A DNA stretch of 35,709 nucleotides, from assembly GCA_009993005.1 (NCBI GenBank), contig JAACUH010000084.1, positions 1 to 35,709 of the forward strand, in the 5' to 3' direction. Every line of letters begins with the position of its first letter. Position 1 is the stretch's first letter. Both the position numbers and the translations under genes were made by a program. The notes beneath the pieces were generated by a model, which had not been told where the DNA came from, made no database searches, and saw only the letters and a list, made by a program, of their open reading frames with translations. Origin of the DNA: Rhodobacterales bacterium. GTDB lineage: Bacteria > Pseudomonadota > Alphaproteobacteria > Rhodobacterales > Rhodobacteraceae. This document shows, piece after piece, positions 14,256 through 21,974 of this stretch.

Positions 14256-15763
14256 CCGCCATGCAACCGGCCCTGCGTCTTGAGGGCATCGTCAAAACCT
14301 TTCCCGGCGTGCGTGCACTGGACGGGGTGTCGTTCGATGTGATGCCCGGCGAGGTGCATGCCCTGATGGGCGAGAACGGCGCCGGAAAATCCACCCTGAT
14401 GAAGGTGCTGGGCGGCATCCACCAACCCGACGCCGGCCGGATCATCGTCAACGAGGTGCCGGTTCAGATGGCCACCCCGCTTGAGGCGAAGGCGAAGGGC
14501 ATCGTGTTCATCCACCAGGAGCTGAGCCTTGCGGAAGAGCTGAGTGTGGCGGAAAACATCTATCTCGGCGAACTGCCCTGCAAATCGTTCGGGCGGGTGG
14601 ATTGGGCGCTGTTGTATGAGCGCACGAACGACATCCTGAAACGCCTGAACGTGGGGTTCAATGCCAAGACCCTTGTGGGTGATCTGTCGATCGCCAACCA
14701 GCAGATGGTGGAAATCGCCCGCGCCCTGACCCATGACGCCAAGGCGGTGATCTTTGACGAACCCACCGCATCGCTGACCGATGCCGAAAAGGTGGTGTTG
14801 TTTGATGTGATCGACGATCTGAAGGCGGCGGGTGTCGGCATCATCTATATTTCGCACCGGATGGAAGAGATCTTCAAGATCACCGACCGCATCAGTGTGC
14901 TGCGCGACGGCAGCTATCGTGGCACCCTGACCACCTGCGATACCGATCAGGATGCGGTAACGCATCTGATGATCGGGCGCGCCCTTGATCTGTCGCGCAG
15001 CGCGGCGCAGCACGAACTGGGCGATGTGGCGATCGAAGTGCGCGGCCTTTGCTGTGGCAAGCTGTTTCAGGATGTCCATTTTGAAGTGCGCCGGGGCGAG
15101 GTGTTGGGTTTTTATGGTCTGGTCGGGGCAGGGCGGACGGAAATCGCCGAAACGCTGTTCGGCCTGCGCAGCCCTTCGGCGGGCGAAATCCTGTTGAACG
15201 GTCAGCCGGTCAGCATCGCGTCACCCGCCGATGCCATCGCCATGGGCATTTCCCTTGTCCCCGAAGACCGCAAGGGGCAGGGCCTGATCCTGGGGATGAA
15301 TTGCCGTGACAACATGACCCTGCCGCAGATCAGTGACCTGACTGCCGGGCCGTTCGTGGCCGAAGGTTCGGAAATCGCGATTTTCGATCAGTACCGTGAC
15401 AAGTTGGACATCCGTACGCCGGGCTGGAAACAGCAGGTGGGCAATCTGTCGGGCGGCAATCAACAGAAGATCGTGATCGGCAAATGGCTGTCGATGCGGC
15501 CTGACATCCTGATCGTCGATGAACCGACACGCGGCATCGATGTTGGGTCTAAATCGGAAATCCACAACCTGATCCGCGATCTGGCGGCGCAGGGCTATGC
15601 GGTGATTGTCATCAGTTCGGAAATGCCCGAGGTGCTGCATGTCAGCGACCGGATCGTCGCCATGTACAGTGGCCGCGTCATGCGTACCTTTGCTGCTAAC
15701 GAGGTGACCGAAGACAATCTGATCCAGGCGATCTCCGGCATTGGCGGCGACCGGGTCGCCTGA
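14252..15763 (+). CDS. Sugar-type ABC transporter double ATPase (RbsA/XylG family)
   Basis: 503 residues from the ATG at 14252, overlapping the permease stop by four bases; the much longer open frame upstream overlaps the permease gene and is not used. It holds two ABC domains. The first has Walker A GENGAGKS (40-47), the RbsA-type signature LSIANQQ and Walker B VIFDEPTAS. The second has the usual degenerate Walker A GLVGAGRTE, then LSGGNQQKIVIGKWL and LIVDEPTRGIDVG. It powers import through the two permeases. Its stop codon forms one arm of the shared terminator at 15756-15778. Confidence 0.94.
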   Translation: MTAMQPALRLEGIVKTFPGVRALDGVSFDVMPGEVHALMGENGAGKSTLMKVLGGIHQPDAGRIIVNEVPVQMATPLEAKAKGIVFIHQELSLAEELSVAENIYLGELPCKSFGRVDWALLYERTNDILKRLNVGFNAKTLVGDLSIANQQMVEIARALTHDAKAVIFDEPTASLTDAEKVVLFDVIDDLKAAGVGIIYISHRMEEIFKITDRISVLRDGSYRGTLTTCDTDQDAVTHLMIGRALDLSRSAAQHELGDVAIEVRGLCCGKLFQDVHFEVRRGEVLGFYGLVGAGRTEIAETLFGLRSPSAGEILLNGQPVSIASPADAIAMGISLVPEDRKGQGLILGMNCRDNMTLPQISDLTAGPFVAEGSEIAIFDQYRDKLDIRTPGWKQQVGNLSGGNQQKIVIGKWLSMRPDILIVDEPTRGIDVGSKSEIHNLIRDLAAQGYAVIVISSEMPEVLHVSDRIVAMYSGRVMRTFAANEVTEDNLIQAISGIGGDRVA

Positions 15764-15778
15764 CTCGGCCTCAGGCGA
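15756..15778. terminator. Bidirectional stem-loop overlapping both convergent stop codons
   Basis: TCGCCTGA at 15756-15763 and TCAGGCGA at 15771-15778 form a perfect eight-base stem with a seven-base loop (CTCGGCC). The TGA of the ATPase gene is in the left arm, and the TGA of the opposing molybdenum-enzyme gene is in the right arm. It probably terminates transcription from both sides, though neither side has a clear T-tract. Confidence 0.6.
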
Positions 15779-18017
15779 AGGTGACCGAGCTGCTGAACGG
15801 CATCTCGCGCAGGCGTTGGCCGGTGGCGGCAAAGATGGCATTGCCCAGCGCGGGCGCGGCGGTGGCCGTTGCCGGCTCGCCCAGACCGCGCACATGCGGC
15901 CCCTGTTCCAGAAGCCGCACCGACAGGCCCGGCGTCTGGTGCAGGCGCATCCCTTCGAACCGGTCGAAATTCGTCTGCACCGGCGCGTGATCCTCATAGG
16001 TCAATTCACAGTTCATCGCGTGGGCGAGGCCCCAGATCGTGCTGCCGGTGACCTGTGCCTCGGCGTTCACCGGGTCATAGACGGTGCCGCAATCGACGGC
16101 GATCCACACCGCGTCGATGGTGATGCCCAAATCTGTCGCCGTCACATCCACAACCGTGGCCACCGGCACGCCGTGGGCAAAGCCATAGGCGATGCCGCGC
16201 CCCCGCCCGTCGCCCAAGGCCGGGCCGGACCAATTGCACATCTCGCCCACCGCCTCCAACACCCCGCGCGATGGCGCGTGGTCGATCAGCCGCAGCCGTT
16301 CGGCCAGCGGATCGGCCCCCGCAGCGTGGATCAGTTCATCGAGAAAGGTGTCATGGAAAAACACATTGGAACAGGCCCCCGGCGAGCGCCACGACCCCAC
16401 CGGCACCAAAGAAGGCGCCTTGTAGCCGGTGACGCGATAATCGGGTATCGCATAGGGCTGGTCATAGGCGCCCAGCACCAACAGGGTGTCGGGCCCGGGC
16501 GGCGCGAACAGGATGCGGCCGAACCAGCTTTCACTGACCGAGGGGCCGATGGTGTCAAGGCTGAGCGCCGCGACACGGCCGTCCTGCACCGCACCACGGC
16601 ACCGGGCCAGTTGCATCGGGCGCGGAAAATCGTGGGTCATGTCCTCTTCGCGGCTGAGGGTGGTCTGCACCGGGGTTCCCGGCCGGGTCATGGCGATTTC
16701 GACGGCGGGCAGCACATAGTCGATGTCCAGCCGCCGCCCGAAACTGCCCCCCGCGTGCAACAGGTGCAGCGTCACGCGCGCCGGATCAAGCCCGGCCAGC
16801 GCCGCCGCCCTGTCGCGCAGCACATCGGGCACCTGCGTCGCCGTCCAGATGTCCAGCCGGTCGGCGGTATACAGCACCGTCGCGCTGAGCGGCTCAAGGG
16901 CGCCGTGGGCCAGATAGGGCGTGCGATATTCGGCGCTCAGCGGGTGGGCGGCCTGCGACAGCGCCGCGTCGACATCGCCATCGTTGCGCAGCCGGCTGTT
17001 GCGGTGGGCGTCGGTATGGGCCGCGTCCAGCACGCGCCACATCTCGTCCGAGGTGGCGGGATAGGCGGGCGCGGCCCAGTCGATCTGCACCGCCTCGGCG
17101 GCGCGAAAGGCGCGCCATGTGTTGTCGGCAATCACCCCGACGCCGCCGGTCACCGGTACGATGCCAATCACACCGGGCATCGTGGCGGCCTTGCCTGCGT
17201 CATATCCGTTGACCGCCCCGCCGATGCCGGGGTTGCGCCGCACCGTGGCAAACTCCATGCCGGGCAAACGCAGGTCGATCCCATACACCTGCGCCCCGGT
17301 CGATTTCGCCACCATATCGGTGCGCTGCATCGTCTGGCCCAGCAGGCGCCATTGGTCGGGGCGGCGCAGCGTCACGTCGGTCACCGGGTCAATGGCCGCC
17401 GCTTCGCCTGCCAGATCGACATAGGCGATGGTGGTGCCGTCCGGCAGGATCACCGCGGCGTTTTCGGTGCGCAGATCGGCGCGCGTGATGCCGGTGCGCT
17501 GGGCGGCGGCCTGTTTCAGGGTTTCGCGCGCCACGGCCCCGGCCCGGCGCAGGGTTTCGTGCATGTCCGGCGTAGAGGATGATCCGCCGGTGATCTGCAT
17601 CCCCATCACCTTGATCACGCCCTTGGCGCCCGCCCGCGCCATGCGCGCCAGCCGCCCGTCGTCGTACAGCGCAAAGGGCAGGCCATCTGCGGCGACGGTG
17701 GCATTGTAATAGGCGGCGTGGGGTTGGCCGGGGTCAAGCGTGGCAGTGGCCGGGTCGATGTCCAGTTCCTCGGCGATCAAATGCGCCTGAAGCGATGCGA
17801 TGCCCTGGCCGACATCGGCGCGCGGCACGATCAGGATGATGCCCTTGTCGGTGATCCGCACGAAGGGCGTCAGCGCCGCCTCGCCCTCGGCCAAGCCTTG
17901 CAGCAACGGGTTGGGAATCGGGCGCGCGACAAGATAGGCACCAAAGGCGACCCCGCCCGCAATGGCCGCCGATCCGATCAGAAAGCTGCGGCGGGCGATG
18001 GTTCGGGTGCGCGACAT
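15771..18017 (-). CDS. Xanthine-oxidase-family molybdopterin-binding subunit (IorB-like), Tat-exported
   Basis: 748 residues. The N-terminus RTIARRSFLIGSAAIAGG is a twin-arginine signal with a hydrophobic core, so the folded enzyme should be exported to the periplasm. The remainder matches the single-chain large subunit of the isoquinoline 1-oxidoreductase/aldehyde dehydrogenase branch of molybdenum hydroxylases: HAGGSFGRRLDIDY, YKAPSLVPVGSWRSPG, and the C-terminal GLGEPATATAAPALGNA with the expected catalytic Glu714. It uses Mo-molybdopterin cytosine dinucleotide to hydroxylate aldehydes or N-heterocycles, passing electrons to the 2Fe-2S subunit encoded just upstream. The substrate is unknown. 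No XdhC-type maturation factor or cytochrome subunit is visible in the window. Confidence 0.9.
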   Translation of the reverse strand: MSRTRTIARRSFLIGSAAIAGGVAFGAYLVARPIPNPLLQGLAEGEAALTPFVRITDKGIILIVPRADVGQGIASLQAHLIAEELDIDPATATLDPGQPHAAYYNATVAADGLPFALYDDGRLARMARAGAKGVIKVMGMQITGGSSSTPDMHETLRRAGAVARETLKQAAAQRTGITRADLRTENAAVILPDGTTIAYVDLAGEAAAIDPVTDVTLRRPDQWRLLGQTMQRTDMVAKSTGAQVYGIDLRLPGMEFATVRRNPGIGGAVNGYDAGKAATMPGVIGIVPVTGGVGVIADNTWRAFRAAEAVQIDWAAPAYPATSDEMWRVLDAAHTDAHRNSRLRNDGDVDAALSQAAHPLSAEYRTPYLAHGALEPLSATVLYTADRLDIWTATQVPDVLRDRAAALAGLDPARVTLHLLHAGGSFGRRLDIDYVLPAVEIAMTRPGTPVQTTLSREEDMTHDFPRPMQLARCRGAVQDGRVAALSLDTIGPSVSESWFGRILFAPPGPDTLLVLGAYDQPYAIPDYRVTGYKAPSLVPVGSWRSPGACSNVFFHDTFLDELIHAAGADPLAERLRLIDHAPSRGVLEAVGEMCNWSGPALGDGRGRGIAYGFAHGVPVATVVDVTATDLGITIDAVWIAVDCGTVYDPVNAEAQVTGSTIWGLAHAMNCELTYEDHAPVQTNFDRFEGMRLHQTPGLSVRLLEQGPHVRGLGEPATATAAPALGNAIFAATGQRLREMPFSSSVTFA

Positions 18018-18020
18018 GGC

Positions 18021-18479
18021 TCAGCCTTTCCGCAGTGCGGCGGCGGCCGCGTGGATCGCGGCACGGATCCGCGGATAGGTGCCGCAGCGGCACAGGTTGC
18101 CCGCCATGGCATCGTCGATTTCGGCATCGCTGGGCGCCGGATTGCGCGCCAAAAGGTCCGCCGCCTGCATCATCTGACCCGACTGGCAGTACCCGCATTG
18201 TGCAACCTGATGGTCGATCCAGGCCGCCTGCACCGGGTGCAGCGCGGCGTCGGGGGCCAATGCCTCGATCGTGGTGACAGCGCCCCAGACATCGCCCACC
18301 GCCACCTGACACGACCGCACCGCAGCGCCGTCGATATGCACCGTGCAGGCACCGCATTGCGCGATGCCACAGCCATATTTCGGCCCGGTGATGTTCAGCA
18401 CGTCGCGCAGCACCCACAAAAGCGGCATCTCGTCTTCCACCGTCACGGTGTGGGGCGTTCCATTGACCAACAGTTGCAT
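18021..18479 (-). CDS. 2Fe-2S subunit of molybdenum hydroxylase (IorA/CoxS-like)
   Basis: 152 residues, the normal size. The plant-type ferredoxin cluster uses Cys37, 42, 45 and 57 ([18 protein letters not shown]), and the second cluster, in the four-helix domain, uses Cys95, 98, 130 and 132 ([10 protein letters not shown] and NLCRCGTY). It accepts electrons from the molybdenum site of the large subunit. The ATG at 18479 follows an AGGAGATGCG site. The large subunit starts three bases after this stop. It has no export signal of its own and would be carried through the Tat system bound to the large subunit, as in related enzymes. Confidence 0.93.
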   Translation of the reverse strand: MQLLVNGTPHTVTVEDEMPLLWVLRDVLNITGPKYGCGIAQCGACTVHIDGAAVRSCQVAVGDVWGAVTTIEALAPDAALHPVQAAWIDHQVAQCGYCQSGQMMQAADLLARNPAPSDAEIDDAMAGNLCRCGTYPRIRAAIHAAAAALRKG

Positions 18480-18664
18480 CGCATCTCCTGCAAAGCCGGC
18501 GCGGCTTCGCGCAGTCCGTTAATTATGTCGGCAGTGCGGGGCGAACACCCGCCGGTTGGCCCTATTGGCGTGTGACGTTGCGGCATCCGGCGCAAAACCG
18601 CCCAACATCGCCCGGCAGGCCACAGGCATTTGCTGTGGTGGGCTGGACTGGCGTGCGTTTCTTT

Positions 18665-18694
18665 GTATTATTTCCCCAAAGTGGGAGAAAATAC
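18665..18694. promoter_or_regulatory. 30-base imperfect dyad over the tupB ribosome-binding region
   Basis: GTATTATTTCCC (18665-18676) and GGGAGAAAATAC (18683-18694) are inverted arms matching at ten of twelve positions around a six-base centre, ending four bases before the tupB ATG. The GGGAG ribosome site is inside the right arm. It is a candidate operator for the oxyanion-sensing regulator encoded at 21022-21903, or an mRNA hairpin that hides the ribosome site. Confidence 0.5.
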
Positions 18695-18698
18695 AGTC

Positions 18699-19406
18699 AT
18701 GAATGGTTTCTCGGGCGTTTTGGGGCAGGCGTTTGGCCTGATTCTGGCTTGGGATGCCGATCTTGTTGCAATCATTGGCCTGTCTCTGCGGGTGACGCTG
18801 TCGGCGGTGGTCATCGCCTGTCTTGTCGGCCTGCCTCTGGGGGCGGTGGTGGGGGCGTTCCGTTTCCCCGGCCGGGTGCTGGCCGACCTGCTGTTGAATG
18901 CGCTGATGGGGCTGCCGCCGGTGGTGGTGGGGTTGTTGGTCTATCTTATGCTGTCGGCCTCGGGTCCGCTGGGCCCTCTGGCGTTGCTGTATACACCGAC
19001 GGCGATGATCGTGGCGCAGACGATTCTGGTCACCCCGATCATCGCTGCGCTGACCCGTCAGGCGATCAGGGATCTGGACCGTGAATATGACGAACAGTTC
19101 CAGTCTCTGGGTGTCGGCCCCGTCGCGCGGGTGGCAGCGCTGTTGTGGGATGCACGGTTCAGCCTGCTGACCGTGGCGCTGGCCGGGTTCGGGCGGGCGG
19201 TGGCCGAGGTGGGCGCGGTGCTGATCGTCGGGGGCAACATCAACCACGTCACGCGGATGATGACGACCGCGATCGCGCTGGAAACCTCAAAGGGCAATCT
19301 GCAACTTGCTCTGGCCCTTGGTGTCGTGCTGCTGGCGCTGGCGTTGGTGGTCAATGCGGCGGTGATGGCGGTGCGGGGCCTGGCGGTGCGGGCGGCCCAT
19401 GCGTGA
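18699..19406 (+). CDS. tupB: Tungstate ABC transporter permease TupB
   Basis: 235 residues from the ATG at 18699; an open frame from 18630 would place the dyad and ribosome site inside the gene. It is a hydrophobic BPD_transp_1 protein with five or so membrane spans. The motif MGLPPVVVGLLVYLMLSASG and the EAA-loop region AVAEVGAVLIVGGNINHVTR are typical of TupB. The identity is supported by the next two genes, an ATPase and a clear TupA binding protein, in the order permease-ATPase-binding protein. It forms the inner-membrane channel for tungstate (some family members also take molybdate). Its end overlaps the ATPase start by eight bases. Confidence 0.9.
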   Translation: MNGFSGVLGQAFGLILAWDADLVAIIGLSLRVTLSAVVIACLVGLPLGAVVGAFRFPGRVLADLLLNALMGLPPVVVGLLVYLMLSASGPLGPLALLYTPTAMIVAQTILVTPIIAALTRQAIRDLDREYDEQFQSLGVGPVARVAALLWDARFSLLTVALAGFGRAVAEVGAVLIVGGNINHVTRMMTTAIALETSKGNLQLALALGVVLLALALVVNAAVMAVRGLAVRAAHA

Positions 19407-20175
19407 TTTTCCGGCCTTTGACGATCCCGGATCTGTCCAAGGGGCGGCGCCGATCCTGTGCGCGTCGGGGGTGCGGTTCCACGCCGGCGGAAGCGCCCTG
19501 ATCGACGGGATCGACCTGACGCTGGCACCGGGGCGCATCACCGTTGTCATGGGGGCCAACGGGGCGGGCAAAAGTCTGTTGTTGCGGCTGCTGCATGGGT
19601 TGATTCTGCCGGATTCCGGCTCGGTGTTGTGGCGCGGCCGCCCTTTGGACCGGGCCGCGCGCGCCGCGCAGGCGATGGTGTTTCAGCGCCCTGTAATGCT
19701 GCGCCGCTCGGTTCTGGCCAACCTGCGCTTTGCCCTGGCGGTGCAGGGGGTGCGCGGTGCCGAACGCACCCGGCGCGCCGTGCAGGCCCTGAGCCGCGCC
19801 AATCTTGCCGATCTGGCCCACCGTCCGGCGCGGGTGTTGTCGGGCGGCGAACAACAGCGCCTTGCGCTGGCCCGTGCCATGGCCGGTGCGCCCGAACTGC
19901 TGTTTCTCGACGAACCGACGGCCAGCCTCGACCCGGCCTCGACCCAAGCGATCGAAACACAGATTCGGGACGCCCGCGCCAGTGGTGTGACCGTGGTTCT
20001 GGTGACCCATGATCTGGGGCAGGCGCGGCGGCTGGGCGACGATCTGGTGTTCCTGCACGCCGGTCGCGTGGCCGAAGCCGGGCCGCTGCACGCCACACTG
20101 GCCCGACCGCACAGCGCCGCCTTGCGCGCGTGGGTCGAGGGGCGGTTGTTTCTTGATACATCTTGCGCAACCTGA
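19399..20175 (+). CDS. tupC: Tungstate ABC transporter ATPase TupC
   Basis: 258 residues. Walker A is GANGAGKS at 52-59, the ABC signature is LSGGEQQRLALARA, Walker B is LLFLDEPTASLD, and the switch His is in LVTHDLGQARRLGDD. This is a single-domain importer ATPase. It starts at the ATG at 19399 inside the end of tupB (ATGCGTGA), so the two proteins are translated as a coupled pair. It provides ATP-driven transport for TupB. There is no C-terminal oxyanion-binding TOBE domain of the ModC kind, so trans-inhibition by the substrate is not expected. Confidence 0.91.
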   Translation: MRDFPAFDDPGSVQGAAPILCASGVRFHAGGSALIDGIDLTLAPGRITVVMGANGAGKSLLLRLLHGLILPDSGSVLWRGRPLDRAARAAQAMVFQRPVMLRRSVLANLRFALAVQGVRGAERTRRAVQALSRANLADLAHRPARVLSGGEQQRLALARAMAGAPELLFLDEPTASLDPASTQAIETQIRDARASGVTVVLVTHDLGQARRLGDDLVFLHAGRVAEAGPLHATLARPHSAALRAWVEGRLFLDTSCAT

Positions 20176-20186
20176 AGGAGATCGAC

Positions 20187-21017
20187 ATGACACGGCGACG
20201 CCGCCTTTTAAGCCTTTTTGCAAGCGTTCTGTTCGCCACCGCGCCCTTAGGCACCGCGCGGGCCGAGGGCGGTTTCATCCTGGTGCAATCCACCACCTCG
20301 ACCCAGAATTCGGGCCTGTTTGAACATATCCTGCCGCTGTTTCAGGCCGAGACGGGCATTGAGGTGCGCGTCGTTGCCGTGGGCACGGGGCAGGCGATCA
20401 GGAACGCTGCCAACGGCGATGGCGACGTTCTGTTTGTCCACGCAAAGTCGGCCGAGGAAAAATTCGTCGCCGCCGGTGACGGGGTGGCGCGATTCGATGT
20501 GATGTACAACGATTTTGTCATTGTCGGCCCCGCGTCCGACCCCGCCGGTGTTGCGGGCATGTCGGATGCCGCCGCCGCCCTGGCCCGCATTGCGCAGGCG
20601 GGCGCGCTGTTTGCGTCGCGCGGCGATGACAGCGGCACCCACAAGGCCGAACTGGCGCTCTGGGCAACCAGCGGGGTAGATGTTTCGGCCGCTTCTGGCA
20701 CATGGTATCGTGAAACCGGGTCGGGCATGGGCGCGACGCTGAACGTCGCGGCGGCCATTGGGGCCTATGCACTGAGCGACCGGGCCACCTGGATTTCCTT
20801 TGGCAACAAGCGCGATACCACCATTGCAGTGCAGGGCGACCCGGTGATGTTCAATCAATATGGCATCATTCTGGTGAACCCGGAAAAGCATCCGAATGTG
20901 AAGGCACAGCTGGGCCAGCAGTTTGTTGACTGGGTTCTGTCGGAGACCGGGCAGAGCGCGATTGCATCCTATTCGATCGACGGCCAGCAGTTGTTCTTCC
21001 CGAACGCGCAGCGCTGA
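20187..21017 (+). CDS. tupA: Tungstate-binding periplasmic protein TupA
   Basis: 276 residues from the ATG at 20187, with AAGGAG upstream. Residues 1-26 form a Sec signal peptide ending TARA. The mature start FILVQSTTSTQNSGLFEHIL carries the TTTS-like oxyanion-binding motif diagnostic of TupA, and the central SRGDDSGTHKAELALW segment supplies further anion-binding Ser, Arg and Thr residues. It captures tungstate in the periplasm for TupBC. Placement directly after a molybdenum-hydroxylase pair suggests it supplies metal for a molybdopterin enzyme; whether that enzyme uses Mo or W is open. Confidence 0.93.
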   Translation: MTRRRRLLSLFASVLFATAPLGTARAEGGFILVQSTTSTQNSGLFEHILPLFQAETGIEVRVVAVGTGQAIRNAANGDGDVLFVHAKSAEEKFVAAGDGVARFDVMYNDFVIVGPASDPAGVAGMSDAAAALARIAQAGALFASRGDDSGTHKAELALWATSGVDVSAASGTWYRETGSGMGATLNVAAAIGAYALSDRATWISFGNKRDTTIAVQGDPVMFNQYGIILVNPEKHPNVKAQLGQQFVDWVLSETGQSAIASYSIDGQQLFFPNAQR

Positions 21018-21021
21018 GCGA

Positions 21022-21903
21022 TCACGGCGACAGCCAGCGCACGGCGCCGAAATCGCCCATGTCATAGCCGCCCAGCGCCTTTGCCTTGGCGCGGCAAAGG
21101 TCCGACCCGGCAAAGGCCAGCAAGGTTTGAACCGGCGCGGTGAAATAGGCGCGCCGGTCGATCAGCAGATCGAACCGTTCGTCGCTCAGCGGCAGCCAGC
21201 CCAGGTGGAACTGATGCGCCATCGCCTCTATCCCGAGGGCGGCGTCGGCCTCGCCTGCGGCTACGGCTGCGGCTGCGTCGGTTTCGGTGCGGGCCAGGCC
21301 GGGGGCGGCGATAATGTCGGCGTGCACCATCCCCGCCTCGGCCATCATCCGCTCAAACAGCGTCGCCGCCCCTGCGCCCGGCTGACGCAGCACCACGCGG
21401 CGGCCTTTCAGATCGGCAAAGCCTCGGACATCGCCCGCCCCCTTGCCCAGCAATAGCCCCCGGGCGCGGCGCGCAAAACCAATAAGAACACAGCCCGTCA
21501 GGCGCTTGTCAGCCACGCTTTGCACGTTCCAGCCCCCCGGTTCGGGCAGGTGCAGCCCGGCCAACGCCGCCTGACCGCGGCCAAAGGTGTTCAGCCCCTC
21601 GGCGCTGCCATTCAGCAGCGTCGCCAGACCCGAGCCGGAGTCGCGCACCGCCCAGTCCAGCAGCGGATCATGTGATCCACTCAGAACAGCGGGCCGCGTG
21701 GCATCGCCCCCGGTATCCCCCGCCAGCCATGCCATGATCCGCGCCCGGGGAAACAACAGCTTGCCAGTGATCCGCCGGTGCGGAATTTCGTCGGCTGCGG
21801 CCAGGTCATAGACCTTGCGTTCTTTCACGCGCAACAGATCGGCCACTTCGCGGGTCGTCAGGAAGTCTGGCCGATCCTCGTTTTGTTCCCGCTCGTCGGT
21901 CAT
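21022..21903 (-). CDS. HTH-PBP regulator, probable tungstate/molybdate sensor
   Basis: 293 residues from the ATG at 21903. Residues about 13-60 are an excisionase/MerR-type helix-turn-helix (FLTTREVADLLRVKERKVYD, then the GKLLFPRARIMAWL wing). The rest is a PBP_like (type-II binding protein) domain of the kind found fused to HTH modules and to molybdopterin biosynthesis proteins, with LLNGSAEGLNTFGRGQ and GEADAALGIEAMA. It faces tupA tail to tail with only four bases between the stops. It probably controls the tup operon in response to oxyanion, perhaps through the dyad at 18665-18694. An alternative ATG at 21978 overlaps the flippase stop (ATGA) and would add 25 residues; neither start has a good ribosome site. 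Confidence 0.8.
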   Translation of the reverse strand: MTDEREQNEDRPDFLTTREVADLLRVKERKVYDLAAADEIPHRRITGKLLFPRARIMAWLAGDTGGDATRPAVLSGSHDPLLDWAVRDSGSGLATLLNGSAEGLNTFGRGQAALAGLHLPEPGGWNVQSVADKRLTGCVLIGFARRARGLLLGKGAGDVRGFADLKGRRVVLRQPGAGAATLFERMMAEAGMVHADIIAAPGLARTETDAAAAVAAGEADAALGIEAMAHQFHLGWLPLSDERFDLLIDRRAYFTAPVQTLLAFAGSDLCRAKAKALGGYDMGDFGAVRWLSP

Positions 21904-21974
21904 GCGATGCGCCCCCGTCTGTCGCGCCGCATCATCCCGCAGCGGCGCGGGTTTCACAAGCGCCGTTGCCCCGG

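Noticed and set aside
15741-17582. 613-codon open frame on the plus strand
   Set aside because: Antisense to the molybdenum-hydroxylase large subunit; composition is Arg/His/Gly-rich without motifs.
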